DNA of 64,000 nt from Toxorhynchites rutilus septentrionalis. Its lineage: Eukaryota > Arthropoda > Insecta > Diptera > Culicidae. The notes beneath the pieces were generated by a model that saw only the letters and a list, made by a program, of their open reading frames with translations, made no database searches and had not been told where the DNA came from. Position 1 is the first letter of the stretch, and every line of letters begins with the position of its first letter. This document shows positions 12,466 through 24,781 of this stretch, in pieces. Made by a program: the position numbers and the translations under genes. The DNA is taken from NCBI RefSeq assembly GCF_029784135.1, contig NC_073745.1, positions 112,954,716 through 113,018,715 of the forward strand. Direction: 5' to 3'.

Positions 12466-14708
12466 TTATCGTTTCAAATTTAAAACGATAAAAAAATTAA
12501 CTTGATATTCGTGGTGCTGCATAACTTCATGGAAAGGGTCATTCCCAGAGCTAAAAATCATTATTCTCTGCATTCAAATCAAAATTTGGGTCAATTAGGG
12601 ATCATATAACTATGCTCCCTTTTTGTAGGGTTAAACCATTTTCACTAATATTTGCTCCAAACTCCTGGTGCTTATCCCGCATTAACATTCAAGTATCGTA
12701 AAATTTCTCGATAAAAAATCGTTCTTATGCCGCGTTTGTTCTTCGCAGAGCAGAGCATGTGTGCAATAACAAATGAACGGTAAGGGAGCGATATGTTTCT
12801 CGTTTTATGTGACAGCATGCAGAACTTATTCCTTGCTAAGTTCTGTAAAATATATGTGGTAATAAAACGTCAGCGAAATGATGAATAAAGTTATGGCTAG
12901 AATGTGTGACGCATATGTTTAAGTCATTCGAAAAATCATTCTCTCTTCTTTTTGACTAGCTAAAGATCAAGCATAAATTTGCGTTTCGCAGTAATCCAAT
13001 TTGGATTTGTTGTTTACTCTTCCCATATTTTCCACCGAATTCATTTTCCTTTGTAATAATGCGAATGACAAACAGCGAAGTTCGTTTGATAAAAGCGGTA
13101 GAACTTTCGTGTTGTTCTTTGTTTTGATTTAAGTGTTTTGTGAAGTTGGAATCAGTCTAACATTTGATTAACCTATCAAAAAAACAAACATCTCTGTGGA
13201 AGCACAAAATTGCCATGCGTCGATTCCTCCCGTAAACGCTCGGGTAGTGTTCCAGACGATGCCATTCACGATAAAATTGATTAGGTTTTTTAGCCAAAAA
13301 AGTTACACCATTGCGTTCACTAATCTACATCTTCGAGCATGAACGACCTGAACGATTGGATCGTTATTTTGCTCTTAAGGCACGCTTATAGTCTTCCCAA
13401 CGTTACATCCCAGTGCATAATCTCACGTCAATTTGGGTGTCTAATTAATTAATATCAACATGCAAACAAGTGGCGATGTCGTGCTAGTCACAAGCTGCTA
13501 GTTTTGCGCTGGCTACCCCGCAAGATGGGTGGCCACAGATACTGCAACTGTTTAGTATTTAGTATCGCAAACGCTGAACACCGTCGAGCTAAGCGAGGCG
13601 AACATCACGATTCATAAATATTAAATGATAGCTTCCATCATTTCCTGGTTTAGTGGATGTTCGGCACGACTGCGACCTGTGGATGATAATGTTCGAATTC
13701 GCAGTCCATGATGTTTCCGACAGAACCTTGTCGGGCAGGATGCCGGTCGAAAGGAAATTGAATTATGAAACTGAATTTGAATTAGAATTGATTTATTTGT
13801 TGAGTCGGGATTCATTGACTGTTCGCATTATGCTACTACTTGCTACTTATAAATGTTCATCATGAATCTAAAACTCATTATGAGTCAATAGGTTGCTTGA
13901 GGCTTACAAAATGACAAACAGCCGTCGATTATTCGATATAATTCGGAGTTAGATGACCTTGGAATACGGATTGATTCCGCTGGAAAATCGAAAATTTTAT
14001 GCTCTGTATCTATGACATATGAAAACACATCCCATTGATTAGAAAGAATGAAAAAACCCACACAAAGTCCCACTCAAAGACTCTCTGGAGTCGGAATACT
14101 TTCGCATACGGTAATGGTATCGGGCAATAAATCATACTCAGATTTTTTTGCTTACTTGGGCTGGATATAGCCTTCGCAAAAAAAAAAACACGGTGACCAT
14201 TCAACCGATGTGGTATGGATCCGATGGCTCGCATCTACGATGTTCTTTCTTTTCACATCTACACGGGGTTCTCAAACAAACAAAATGAAGAAAAAAATGT
14301 TGAAGAATACATACTAAGTGGACCTGTCAATTGAAAGGCACTCATGAATCAGTTTTTATTGTGAATTGGCTTGTTGGTGTGGCATGGAAACAGCATTTCT
14401 GTTTGAATTCTGATTGCAAAGGGTTAGGAAAGGACATTCTTTTTGGGTTGCTGATAACAATAATCATGGTTTGGTTTGCACGTTGCATAATTGAGCACAA
14501 TTTGTCTGTATGGGATTGATTTGATGTTGTGAAATAAATTTTCCACAGTTTTCATTATCTGTTTTCATTGACTTTATATCTTTCATTATTTCCAGATTTC
14601 CGGCGAACACCGCGTTTGTTTAATATGTGTATTTTAAAAACAAAGGGATACAGGTCAGTCTGGTCTAATCAAATATTACTGTTCACATTTATCTATTTTT
14701 TATTGATA
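12466..14708. other. Spacer, nothing recognised
   Basis: Several frames of 60-75 codons without motifs. The region around 13190-13640 is slightly CpG-richer but has no coherent frame. Confidence 0.4.
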
Positions 14709-15390
14709 CATTGCGTTTCACAACTATAGAACCACTTATTTCTTCTGAGTTTCCAGAGATATGTAAGATGTCTGTTGAATTGAAGTATACAGTGTAGGAT
14801 ATAATAACTATCTTCATTTATAAGACTGACCATTTGAACTATTTGTTGTGTTCAGGAAACAATAAAAAAACTGAAACTCCAGTGTTTCATAACTATAGAA
14901 CCAGATGGAAAAACTCTCACTCCTTTGCAAAATTAACGTTAATTTTACATGAATTACAATAAGTTTCTAATTAATGGGTATTCTTTAGCTCTCAAACAGA
15001 CCAAATAACCCATTCGGGGTGGTTTTGACCAAGTTGCGCCATGTTGTAGTGTGTATCTCGTTCTACGCAGAGGATACTGCTCGTTTGAGCTCTTCAAATC
15101 ACTCATACTGCTTGTAAGCTGCATCTACTATTCGTACGATGACTCCTCATAAGTTCTTGATAGGGTTTTGATTTGGTAAACAAGCTGACCAGTCCAGAAT
15201 CTGAAGCCCCCATTCAATGAACCATGTCTTGACTTTCCGGTTGTTATGAATTGATGCTAAATTACCCAATTATCACGGTGTTTTTGATGCAAAAACAGAA
15301 GTGGTTCCGAAGTACTTCATTGTACTGCTGACTGTACATTAGTGTTGAGGAAAAACTATTTGAACCAGGCCGTTTTGAAAATATTTTCCT
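14709..15390 (-). mobile_element. Tc1-like transposon relic, copy 1
   Basis: One end, CATTGCGTTTCACAACTATAG at 14709 preceded by TA, contains a second sub-repeat, TTTCATAACTATAGAACCAG at about 14888, the IR/DR arrangement of some Tc1 elements. The transposase C-terminal part lies in 15010-15380 on the minus strand (EVLRNHF, MGASDSGLVSLF, then NPYQELM), too broken to read in one frame. It is 80-85 percent alike, by eye, to 35115-35811 in the opposite window orientation. Confidence 0.8.
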
Positions 15391-15399
15391 ATATATTTT

Positions 15400-15800
15400 T
15401 TAAATGCTCCTGATTGTCCGATTTAGGTCTAATATGCACCGTTTTGTTATAATTTTTTTTTCCATTCTATAGGTAGCGTCATAATGTCTCTAGCATAGAA
15501 CTATTGGTCCTTATTGACGAAAAACTCTAGCAATAGATTTTTACGATTTTCTGTTGATTCTAATTCCTTATCACTCTGGAAATTTTGCAATGCGAGGAAA
15601 AGGTGGTAATCGCTTGGTGCCCGGTCCGGACTATATGGCGGATGTATCAAAACATCCCAATCAAGCTCTCTGAATGGTGTGGCTTTGCGTTGTTCTGATG
15701 GAACACAACGCATCTTCTGTTGGTCAATTCTGGACGTTTCTGGCGATCGCTAGCTTCAAACGCTCCATTTGTTGACAGCAGAGATTAAATTTAAAAAAAA
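15400..15800 (-). pseudogene. Mariner transposase C-terminal relic
   Basis: On the minus strand, in shifting frames: QMERLKLAIA, KRPELTNRRCVVFHQNNAKPH, then LDWDVLIHPPYSPDRAPSDYH, LFLALQNF and FYARDIMTLPIEWKK. This matches the same subfamily as the 20.5-kb element. The second catalytic Asp is Asn (HQNN for HQDN), and there are frameshifts. Both transposon ends are missing, and the relic abuts a Tc1 relic at about 15390. Confidence 0.85.
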
Positions 15801-16455
15801 AATAAAACAACAAAACAGTATCGGTACTATAAACACCATTCCAGCTTCAGCGGTTGCATTTTCGCTTGTGGCTTGCATTTTCGCATTTCTAAAAGAAAAA
15901 GTGTAAAATGTACCGATTTTATTCTTTGTTGACCTCCATTGTTAACATCCTGTATCTCACAACTGAAACAAAAAAACAGCAAAAGAATTTTTCAGTGTAA
16001 AATGTCACCTTTATAACGAACCCATACTTGAATTTTCATGATCGATATTACGCGAGATATTGATCAATAAAGCCAGCAACCGAGAAAATAATGGATTACT
16101 TTTTCCCCAACCTAATATATACAATATATAATATTGTAGAATGGTTTATGAAGAGTTGAAGAGAGGTTCTGTAACGATTTGAAGTCGAAGAAACATGGAA
16201 GGTCGTGAAAATATGTGTAAAACCTTAGGGTGTCGGATTTATCCTGTTCAATTGAAATTCGGCGACGTCTGTTATCGATCGCGAATGTACGAGAAAATGG
16301 CTGTTTGGGAGAAAGCTCAAAACTAATGTTGGGCAGAATGAAGATCACTGGTTCTGTTGGCTTTATCTAAGCCTTCAAAAATAGTTCAATAGTTCAATAT
16401 TTTACTGTTTGATCCACCCCGCGCCCATAATCGGCCTCGACTCGCTCTTATTTTT

Positions 16456-17165
16456 GACTTAGGACTACGTCTTTCAGGGTGTCAAATCTGAAGTTGTTAT
16501 GAAACAGTTTCAGCGTTGATAACTATTTTTACTGCGAACGAACTTTTATGTTTTGCATACTAGCTAAAGCGGATTTGTTTGATATGCTATACGCTACGAT
16601 TCCCGAACCGTAAATGGTTTGATTTAACGGAAACTGGCTACCAAAACTGTCTACTAAAGATTTATTCGTAAAATAATAATCTGCAAACAACCGAATTGAA
16701 TACAATCATTTCGTAGTTTTACGTTAAATTTGGTGGATTCGTACTTTTTGCAATAAAATCAATATCATTCTGCTTATACTAATCTACGACATTCCAGCTT
16801 TAACTCTCCTGTAATCGCGCGCAAAATCGTGACTCGTACACTCACAGACTGTGCGTGTCTCTGTAACGTTGGAACTGTGTATTTTTAGTCGTTATTGGAA
16901 TTTCTTTCAATTATATTAAGATTAATATTATAAAAGAAAACAACCACAGAAATTATTTTTGACGTAGAACTACGTCTTTCATTAAGGGTGCCAAATCAGA
17001 AAATAGGTCACGTTTTCATGAAATAAAGTTAACGTTGATAACTATTTTTGCTGCGAACGGATTTTGGCGATTTACATACAAAACGAATCGGAAATTCCCT
17101 AAGATTTGTTTGATATGCTATACATTACAGTCCCATGGTGTGTAAATGGTTAAAATTCATGAAAA
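16456..17165 (+). repeat. Two direct copies of another palindrome-headed repeat
   Basis: At 16456 and 16961 near-identical blocks begin with GAC(T/G)TAG(G/A)ACTACGTCTTTC, then share GTTGATAACTATTTTT, CTGCGAACG, TTTGTTTGATATGCTATAC and a TAAATGGTT ending. They are about 210 bases each and 505 bases apart in the same orientation. Confidence 0.75.
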
Positions 17166-18054
17166 CTGTACGCGTTTCCATTTTTCCATACACTTGTTCT
17201 GTCCATTTGTTGCTTTCCCAATGTCAATAACGAGCAACTTATGGACGAGCAACGGAGGGGAAATCGTATGACTCCGTGAACAAAGGAAAGGGAGAAGAAC
17301 GAAGGGGAATATTTGCCTAGAGTATAAACAGTGGATCTCGCTGAGGCAACCTTAGAGGCGAATGAACTGCAAAGTTTAAAGCCTCTTAAAAACAAAGAAA
17401 GAAAGAATGAGGCGAACTTTCATTCTTCGTGAGGACGCTGACTGATCAATATCGTTGCTGGGCGAGCTGGATGGTGAGGAGTGGAGGGGTAATACGAAGA
17501 AAAAGTAAAGTTTTCCAAGAGCCTTTTTTAAGGGTAGGGACGAATGAACTAAAGAAGTTTAAAGTCTCACATGTCTTAGTTTCGGATTGAAATGTGGACG
17601 CGACTAAATTACTGACTCGCTGATGTCTCTAACATTGCAATATTTGCATCAAACTGACGCCATTGCATCAAGGTTCTGAGCTACACGATTGTGTGGGGAA
17701 TCATCAAGCTAGGCTATCGTCAGCTCACCAAGAAAATAAATGTTTTGGAATTTTGTCTGTGATTTGGTTTCGCATGACGGTAGCAAAACTGTCTCCACAA
17801 AGGATGACAGCTAAGCTGATCTAGACCGGCAATATTAATAAAAAGGACTTCTGTGGAGAAGAGCGTAAAACGGAGATAAGTGTGTGCATATTTATTTGCT
17901 TCAAGCCATCGATATATGAATATTTTTGTGTGTTTACGTGCGTGCGTTTTAACGTATTGCTCTATTGCGGGTGAACATGTCGGTCCGAACGTGGCGACAA
18001 GAAGGGGATATAGCGAGAGGGAAATTTTTGCGTTAGGGTATTAGTAATGAATTT

Positions 18055-18547
18055 AGCCTTCTTCCAAGCAGTTGACATTGTTTGTTTTCCGTCATCATAA
18101 AGGCTTCGTTGGAGCCTTTGACATTGCATCAATGCATTGAACTGATGCTATGGTGAAGCAGGTGTTGTGCACTAAACATTATTTGGAAATACCAAGTTAT
18201 ACAATAAGTTATAATAAGTTAATAATTTATTTGGGTTCGCGTGCTGGTTGCAAAACTCCCTTCAAATAGGATTGCATTTGCGCTAATCTTGATCATAATA
18301 AAGCAGTGCTACTCTTTTCGAGGTTGTTGAGATTACCAGAAAGAGTTTATTATTTTATATTATAGAGTTTCGACTAAATAACCAAGAAAGTAAATATCGT
18401 TCTGGAATTTTGTATGTAATTTGGTTTCGCTTGCCAGTAGCAAAACATTCTCCACTAAGGATGATAACTGCGCTTATCTCGAGCATGTATTGTTCTGCGA
18501 GGACAAGAATGAATCATCAAACAATAATCGCCAATGATTCTACGAGA
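18055..18547 (+). repeat. Dispersed repeat, copy interrupted by the gypsy fragment
   Basis: Shares with 43150-43590 the phrases TTTTCCGTCATCATAA (or near), TGCATTTGCGCTAATCTT, TTTCGAGGTTGTTGA, CGTTCTGGAATTTTGTATGT, GGTTTCGCTTGCCAGTAG and GCTTATCTCGAGCATG, and with 44000-44060 the phrase TGTATTGTTCTGCGA. A weaker third copy lies at 17635-17860. Confidence 0.8.
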
Positions 18548-19657
18548 AAAAAATATTTCAAGGCGACCCTCGAAAATTTACAAATAATCCTGTATGAACC
18601 ACAGCAGGTTATACAAGATTCAGAAACGATAAATAAAATTATTGCCGAAAATCATGATTCTGCATTTGGTGGACATGTTGGCACGAACAGATTATATCGT
18701 AAACTCAAAATATTATTCAAATGGCCAAAAATTAAAGCCACAATAAACAATTACGTTAAAAACTGCATCACATGTAAGCAGAACAAACATACAGTTAGAA
18801 CTAACGAAAATTTTATGCACACACCCACTCCTATGAGAGTTTTTGACTCCATAGGAATGGATACAATAGGACCATTTCCAAAATCTAATCACGATAATCG
18901 TTATGCTCTGACAATTCAATGCGATTTATCCATATATATTATAGTAAAACCAATCAAAGATAAACAAGCAATAACAATTGCAAAAGCATTCATTGAAAGT
19001 TGCATACTAATTTATGGTACACCTTCAATGATCCGAACAGACCAAGACACAGAAAACAATAACGAAACATTTGACAAAATTTCAGAAATATTACATTTCA
19101 CACATTCGTTTTCTACACCGTATCATCCACAAACAATAGGAAATCTGGAACGAAATCATCGTTGTTTAAACGAATATTTAAGACAATTTATTAACGAAAC
19201 TCATACAGACTGGGACGACTGGTTAACATATTACTCATTTTGCTATAATACTACTCCATGCACAAATAAGCCATATACCCCTTTCGAATTAGTATTTGGA
19301 AAAATGGTTTCAATACCTAACAATTTAAGAAACCCTAAGCATATTGAACCAATTTATAATTACGATAATTACTACTCAGAATTGAAATACAAATTACAAT
19401 ATACAGCAATAAAAACCCGAGAAATCATGGATAAGATTAAAAATATAAGGGAAACAAATCAACAATTAACAGCAAATCCTATACAAATTAAAATAAATGA
19501 TTTAGTTATGCTAGAAAATCACAATAGAAGTAAGTTAGATAAAGTGTATAGAAGACCATTCAAAGTCAAACATGTATCTCATCCAAATATAACTCTACTC
19601 GACGAAAAGACCCAAGCTCAGCATATAGTTCATAAAAACAGAATCATAAAATTATAA
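18548..19657 (+). pseudogene. Ty3/gypsy integrase fragment
   Basis: The open frame starts at 18410, but its first 45 or so codons lie in flanking repeat DNA, so I place the element start near 18548. From there: a HHCC zinc-binding module (H in ENHDSAFGGH, then CITCKQNK), the catalytic core with GMDTIGPFP (first Asp), MIRTDQDTEN (second Asp) and TIGNLERNHR (Glu), and a C-terminal YRRPFKVKH / IVHKNRIIKL module like the GPY/F domain. Integrase inserts the reverse-transcribed element into chromosomes. The whole 370-residue stretch has no stop, so the deletion of the rest is recent. Alone it cannot act. Confidence 0.88.
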
Positions 19658-20103
19658 ATTAGACTAATAGATGGTAAATACCGAATCATGAATTACGTAA
19701 ATAATGAAAAAAAAATTAGGATAGGTAAACCAATCCTTTTTAAAGGGGAAGGTGTAGCATTCATAGCATTTACTGTATCATCAAAACTTAACTTCCATAT
19801 GCAAACCAAATGTTCAAGGCATAAAACACAAACACTACGAGCCATAAAACAATTAAACATTAAACAACATACATTCAAGGTCTTTCCGACAAATTTCCCT
19901 AGTTTACTTCCTTCCGTATGCTTTGCATAAACTACCCGCCTTCAGCATTACATAATGAAACACCAGATGTTTTGCCTACACAGATGTTTACCACCAACGA
20001 TGTTTTGCCTGTGTCTAGGTCACAAACAATTTTAGGTAGAATATAAGCTTTTGATATTTGTTGAATAAACACTCAGTAAGAATCAGAACGCTTTAGTTTC
20101 ATC
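18548..20103 (+). mobile_element. 5'-truncated Ty3/gypsy LTR retrotransposon (integrase end plus 3' LTR)
   Basis: Only the integrase part of pol and the 3' end survive. A polypurine tract AAAGGGGAAGG (19742-19752) immediately precedes TGTAGCATTC, the likely start of the 3' LTR (19753), which runs about 350 bases to near 20103 and contains AATAAA at about 20066. There is no 5' LTR, gag, protease or reverse transcriptase. The left junction falls inside an older dispersed repeat (see 18055). Confidence 0.75.
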
Positions 20104-20479
20104 AAAAACAGTTTTTCAAAAACGGACATTTTTGCGTATTAAATTTCATACGCTGAGAACTAATGGGTTAATTGCTCCAATGAAGCCTTTGTTTTCTTTC
20201 TACAGCTATAGATGGTTTGCAAATTCATCAACATGCGAATGAATTCTTCTGTGAAGCAGAGATGCCAACCTTTCTCATTTTTCAGGTTTTTCCAGACTAT
20301 TTGGCACGTTCTCTGATTTCCTGATTTTTCTGAAATAATCCTTTTCCCTAACTTTTGTACCTCTCACTTTATCTGAATGAAAATTATCTGTAAAAATATG
20401 CAAAGTTTCCCTGGTTGAAAATGATAACTGTCATAATAGCCTTCATAAGAAAAACTCTCCGGTTCACCCTTGAATAATA

Positions 20480-21754
20480 TTGGGTTGGGGAAAAAGAAAT
20501 GTCGTATATTGTCAATATATGACAACACTTAAACATACCTTGTGTTGTACTTATCGCATCGGGTCATACTATACGGCTATTTAAAGACGACAATCTGTGC
20601 TACAAGTGTCGTTTTGACAGTGTTGTGATTGTCCTTTTCAGTCACAAGCTATAGCGCGCAAAGATGGAGTCCACCAAGCAAGAAATTCGCCATATTTTAC
20701 GTTTTTACTACCTGTGAGGTAAAACTGCTACGAAGGCGACCGAAAAAGTTCGTGTAGTTTATGGACCGGATACTGTAACGATTCGCACAGCACAGCGTTG
20801 GTTTGATCTATTTCGTTCTGGTGTAGTGGCTGTCGAAGATACACCCCGTACTGGTAGGCCAATCGTCGTGGAAACCGATAAAATCGTTGACATCATCCAA
20901 GAAGACCGGCATGTTAGCACTTGCTCGATTGGCCAGGAACTGGGTATAGACCATAAAACCGTTTGGAACCATTTGTAGAAGATTGGATTCCAAAAAAAAA
21001 ACTGGATGTATGGGTGTCACACGAGTTGACGCAAAAAAAAAATCTTTTAGACCGAATCAACGCCTGTGATGCACTACTGAAACGAGCGAACTCGACCCAT
21101 TTTTGAAGAAGATGGTGACTGGTGATGAAAAGTGGATCACGTACAACAACCTTAAGCGAAAAAAGTCGTGGTCGAAGCGCGGTGAGCCGGCCCAAACCAT
21201 CGCCAATCCAGGATTGACGGCCAGGAAGGTTTTGCTGTGTGTTTGGTGTGATTGGAAGGGAATCATCCACTATGAGCTGCTCAACTATGGCCAGACCCTC
21301 AACTCGGTTCTCTACTGTGAGCAGCTTGACCGTTTGAAGCAGGCGATTGACCAGAAGCGGCCAGAAATGACCAATAGGAATGGTGTTGTTTTGCACCAGG
21401 ACAACGCTCGGCCTCACACATCTTTGATGACCCGCCAGAAGCTACGGGAGCTCGGATGGGATGTCCTATTGCACCCACTGTATAGTCCGGACCTGGCTCT
21501 AAGTGATTATCATATCTTCCGTTCCATGCAAAACGCTCTTGGTGATACTAAGTTGGCCTCAAAAGAGGCTTGCGAAAACTGGCTGTCTGAGTTTTTTGCA
21601 AATGAGAAGGGGGGATAATGAAGTTGCCTCCTAAATGGCAACAAATTTGCGAACAAAACGGTGCATATTTGACTTAAATTGGATAATTTTAAGTATGTTA
21701 AATAAAGCGTCAAATTTCGATCAAAAATACGACATTTCTTTTTCCCCAACCCTA
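20480..21754 (+). mobile_element. Complete, inactivated mariner transposon, 1275 bp
   Basis: 28-bp terminal inverted repeats, starting TTGGGTTGGGGAAAAAGAAA at 20480-20507 and ending TTTCTTTTTCCCCAACCCTA at 21727-21754 with one mismatch, are flanked by TA dinucleotides (20478-20479, 21755-21756), the mariner target duplication. Length is typical of mariner. The near-perfect ends indicate a fairly young insertion, although the transposase is dead. Confidence 0.93.
20664..21677 (+). pseudogene. Mariner transposase pseudogene (D,D34D)
   Basis: Begins MESTKQEIRHILRF, stops at TGA 20715-20717, continues GKTATKATEKV and RTAQRWFDLFRSG (HTH region), stops again at TAG 20976-20978, and changes frame in the A-runs near 20990-21045. 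The catalytic domain is open from 21103: VTGDEKWI (first Asp), LHQDNARPH (second Asp) and, 34 residues later, LSDYH (third Asp), so the D,D34D triad is intact. The C-terminus is shifted once more near 21610 and ends IMKLPPKWQQICEQNGAYLT at 21677. Family consensus has APSDYH, here ALSDYH. The cut-and-paste enzyme cannot be made from this copy. Confidence 0.93.
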
Positions 21755-21756
21755 TA

Positions 21757-22689
21757 TTTGATCCTTCTTTCGCTTATTATCTATTATTTCCGGAACAATT
21801 CGCGTTTCGAAGATAAATTGTCGACATTTATTAAAGTCTGAATTTGGCGTAAAAAAATACTCCATCAGGTTTAAAGCCTTAATTCAACACAACTCAATTC
21901 AATTCCATCAGATTAGCACACCCGAAGGCAGTTTCAAATCCTTATGTTTTGAATGGAAATAATTACTTGATGTTTTTGAGCTTGAGCTTGAGCTTGAGCT
22001 TGGGTAGACTGTACAATTCGTAGTTGCTCTCCGTGATTGACCTGAACCAACCAAATTGCACAAAGAACACACAGAATGACGCTTGGGACTAGCAAATCAT
22101 TCTCGTTGTGCAATTCTCGGTGATTCGAGCTTTGAATGGTCAATAACGACGCCGGCCACGTCCTTACAGTCACCAGGGGAAGGGAAGGAATGTTAGTATG
22201 ATATTCGCCGCCCGAAGGCCAGAAGGGTCGCCTCTATAGCGTGGTTCCCTAGCGTTTATCATGGAAGGGATAGTTGTTAGTGGGAATGGTTAAGAACAAT
22301 CAGGATTCACTGTGGTAAGTGATGTGATTATGTAAACGGAAACTATCGACCATTCGACGAAACGAAAATCCAAAAATCTCATGTGACACTGCCACGTAGA
22401 TTATCTTTATGTATCCTAAAAAGGAAAAGTTGTAAAATTCATTGGATCATCTATATATTCTACTATTCATCGCACGTATTTTTAATTGAAATTCTGGGAA
22501 ACTTGAGAAGGTAGTTGATGAAACTTCTCTAAAACACGAAATATGAATACTTATCATTATTACAGTGTCTTAGAAATCTTTGGATGCATGTGTACAAAAT
22601 ATTTATATCGTTCAAAGTTCATCCCACTAGCCAACTATAATTCAAACACTGAAAGAAAACGAACACAGCATCCCAAGCTTAGAACCTCG
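21757..22689. other. Spacer with a GAGCTT hexamer run
   Basis: The plus-strand run at 21978-22002 gives an AQAQAQ stretch in a 79-codon minus frame. Nothing else is recognised. Confidence 0.4.
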
Positions 22690-22811
22690 TTAACCCCTTC
22701 CCGTATTATTTAATACGTCACACATCAAGTGATTTCACTAGCCTGCTGAGCGTTCTAGCGCCCTATGTTGTACCCACGAGTGAGACTCGATGTTGTACGG
22801 GAAAGGGTTAA
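22690..22811. mobile_element. TTAA-flanked MITE, copy 1
   Basis: TTAACCCCTTCCCGTA at the left and TACGGGAAAGGGTTAA at the right form near-perfect terminal inverted repeats flanked by TTAA, the target used by piggyBac-type transposases. The inside shares TACCCACGAGTGAGACTCGA and CACACATCAAG with 54673-54801. Confidence 0.8.
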
Positions 22812-24640
22812 TGTACGGCTGGATACAAATCCATGGAGCGTATTTTGTCTGCCATATGGCAACAGAACCCTTGCATTTACATGTATTGTAGTATGTGTAT
22901 GAGAATGAAAATAATTGAAAACTTAGTTCCAGCACCAACTCATCATGTTGCACTTCCTGCAATTTCTCTTATGGTGGTATTTACTCATATGGTTTCACTA
23001 CGATACGCACACCATCACGCACCTCGATTAGCACGAAGTAAAACACATATACAGAACTGCACGAACATGCTTCAACCGGTTCGACAAATGATTGCATCAG
23101 CGGTCTTAGTCATGAAAAAAAAAACTTGAAATTCGGAATCATTTTATGAAATTCCACATGACGACACTACACTATTGCAGGAAAAGACACTTCCTACTTA
23201 AGTAGTAGATTTCCTGTAAGTGGAACCACACTTTTTCACCGGAGAACGCTATATTTCCACAGTAAAAACGGAGCTACCGAAAACACGTCTGCTCACGACG
23301 AATGACCAAGACTCTCTCGGAAATAATTACTTGATGTTTTTAATGCTTAAAACACGTAGTCTTAACTTTTACTTAACCATTTGTCTGTACATTTTCGGCT
23401 TAAATACTGAAAAATAGTTTTCATAAAAACTCATTCGGTACAGTTTTTGTTTAATACTTGTCATCATTTGCGAAAAAATGTTTTCCTCTATTCAAAAGGA
23501 TACACTTTCGATGCGGAAAGATAAATTTTCGTTTATAATTTTCATTCTGAAAGTGCATTAATTCCACCTACAATTCCAATAAGATTTACGCCTCACAATA
23601 TTAGAAATAAATTTATAAATTGCGCGAATTGAACAAATAAACAATGAGGATAATGCTGTATTTTTTCCATTCACTCTAGAACCTTAATTCAAGATTGAAA
23701 GATTTACATTAGGCAGGTTTTATATGTCTAATGAGTTCGGTTCAAATTTTGAAGTGCAGGTATTGGGAAAAAAAATCTGGTGTCCCTGCACAATCTTTCG
23801 CAATTCATCTTAAAGCTAAATCTATTCATTATTCTCGATTCACAGAAAATCATCCGTGTCAGTTGATGCTTTTGTTTTCCCAAAAATCGGCACGAACTTT
23901 CCAGACAACCCAATATGAGCTATCCTGATTTCTTCCTGATTTTTAATTTCCATTTTTCCTGATTTTTGAAAATTATAGTTGGCAACCCTGCAGCGAAGAC
24001 AAACTTGAACATACCCGGAGAATTCCCCTCACGTTTAATAAGGTAATATTTCTGATACAGGATATGTCCAAACTCCATTTTTTAAATATTTTACATCGTC
24101 CATCAAAATACAAAACCGTTGTACTTGGTCAGAACTGTGTTGTACAGTTTGCTTGCGCGGTTTTTGGCAACTAAGTTCTAACATCCACGTGGACACTAAT
24201 AAATATTACTCGTGTATCTGTGTTCAACAATATTCCAAAAACATTTTGCATTGCCAGGAAAAATTTTTTTTCTCGAATTTGTAGGTTATCAATCATTTTT
24301 AGTCACACATTATGAATCCTGATGTGATTTAAAACAAAAAAAGCTCTTTATCAATCTCCTTCTAAATGCAGCCATTCTCGAGATATTTAAAAAAAAATAT
24401 TTCTAATTTATTGTTTTTTTTTAATAGTAAATAGGCTCTTTTAATATGTTTGTCGTGTTATACCGTTATGTTCATGTAATTTTATGAATTTTGTTATAAT
24501 TTTCATCAACTTTTCCAAATACATCATTATGGTAAAAATATATGTTTAGGAGTTATGTTGAAAAAGATTTGAAGGCATGTGGGTTAAAGCTCCTAAACAT
24601 AACATGGGCAACTCCTAACCTCTAATACCATTTGACAGAC

Positions 24641-24748
24641 CGCCAAAAATTCTTAGAGTTTGGCTAGGATGTGATAGTCCACTCATTATCATCAGATATT
24701 GCACCTTCTGATTATCGCTTGTTCATGACACTAAAAAAATATTTAACA
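24641..24748 (+). pseudogene. Short mariner transposase relic
   Basis: RQKFLEFG-stop-DVIVHSLL and SSDIAPSDYRLFMTLKKYL correspond to the mariner stretch around the third catalytic Asp (ELGW.VL.HPPYSPDLAPSDYHLF). The conserved Trp is a TAG stop. Only about 36 codons are left. Confidence 0.75.
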
Positions 24749-24758
24749 TTAGAACTAC

Positions 24759-24781
24759 CAACCGGTCAAAATGACCGGTTG
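24759..24781. repeat. 10-bp stem palindrome ACCGGTCA...TGACCGGT
   Basis: CAACCGGTCA, AAA, TGACCGGTTG. Immediately follows the mariner relic at 24641-24748 and may be the terminal hairpin of another small element. Confidence 0.7.

Noticed and set aside
18410..18547. N-terminal extension of the integrase frame
   Set aside because: The DNA belongs to a dispersed repeat also found at 43.5-44.06 kb.
22195..22275. Possible tRNA or structured RNA (CCGCCCGAAGGCCAGAAGGG)
   Set aside because: I could not fit A and B boxes or a cloverleaf.
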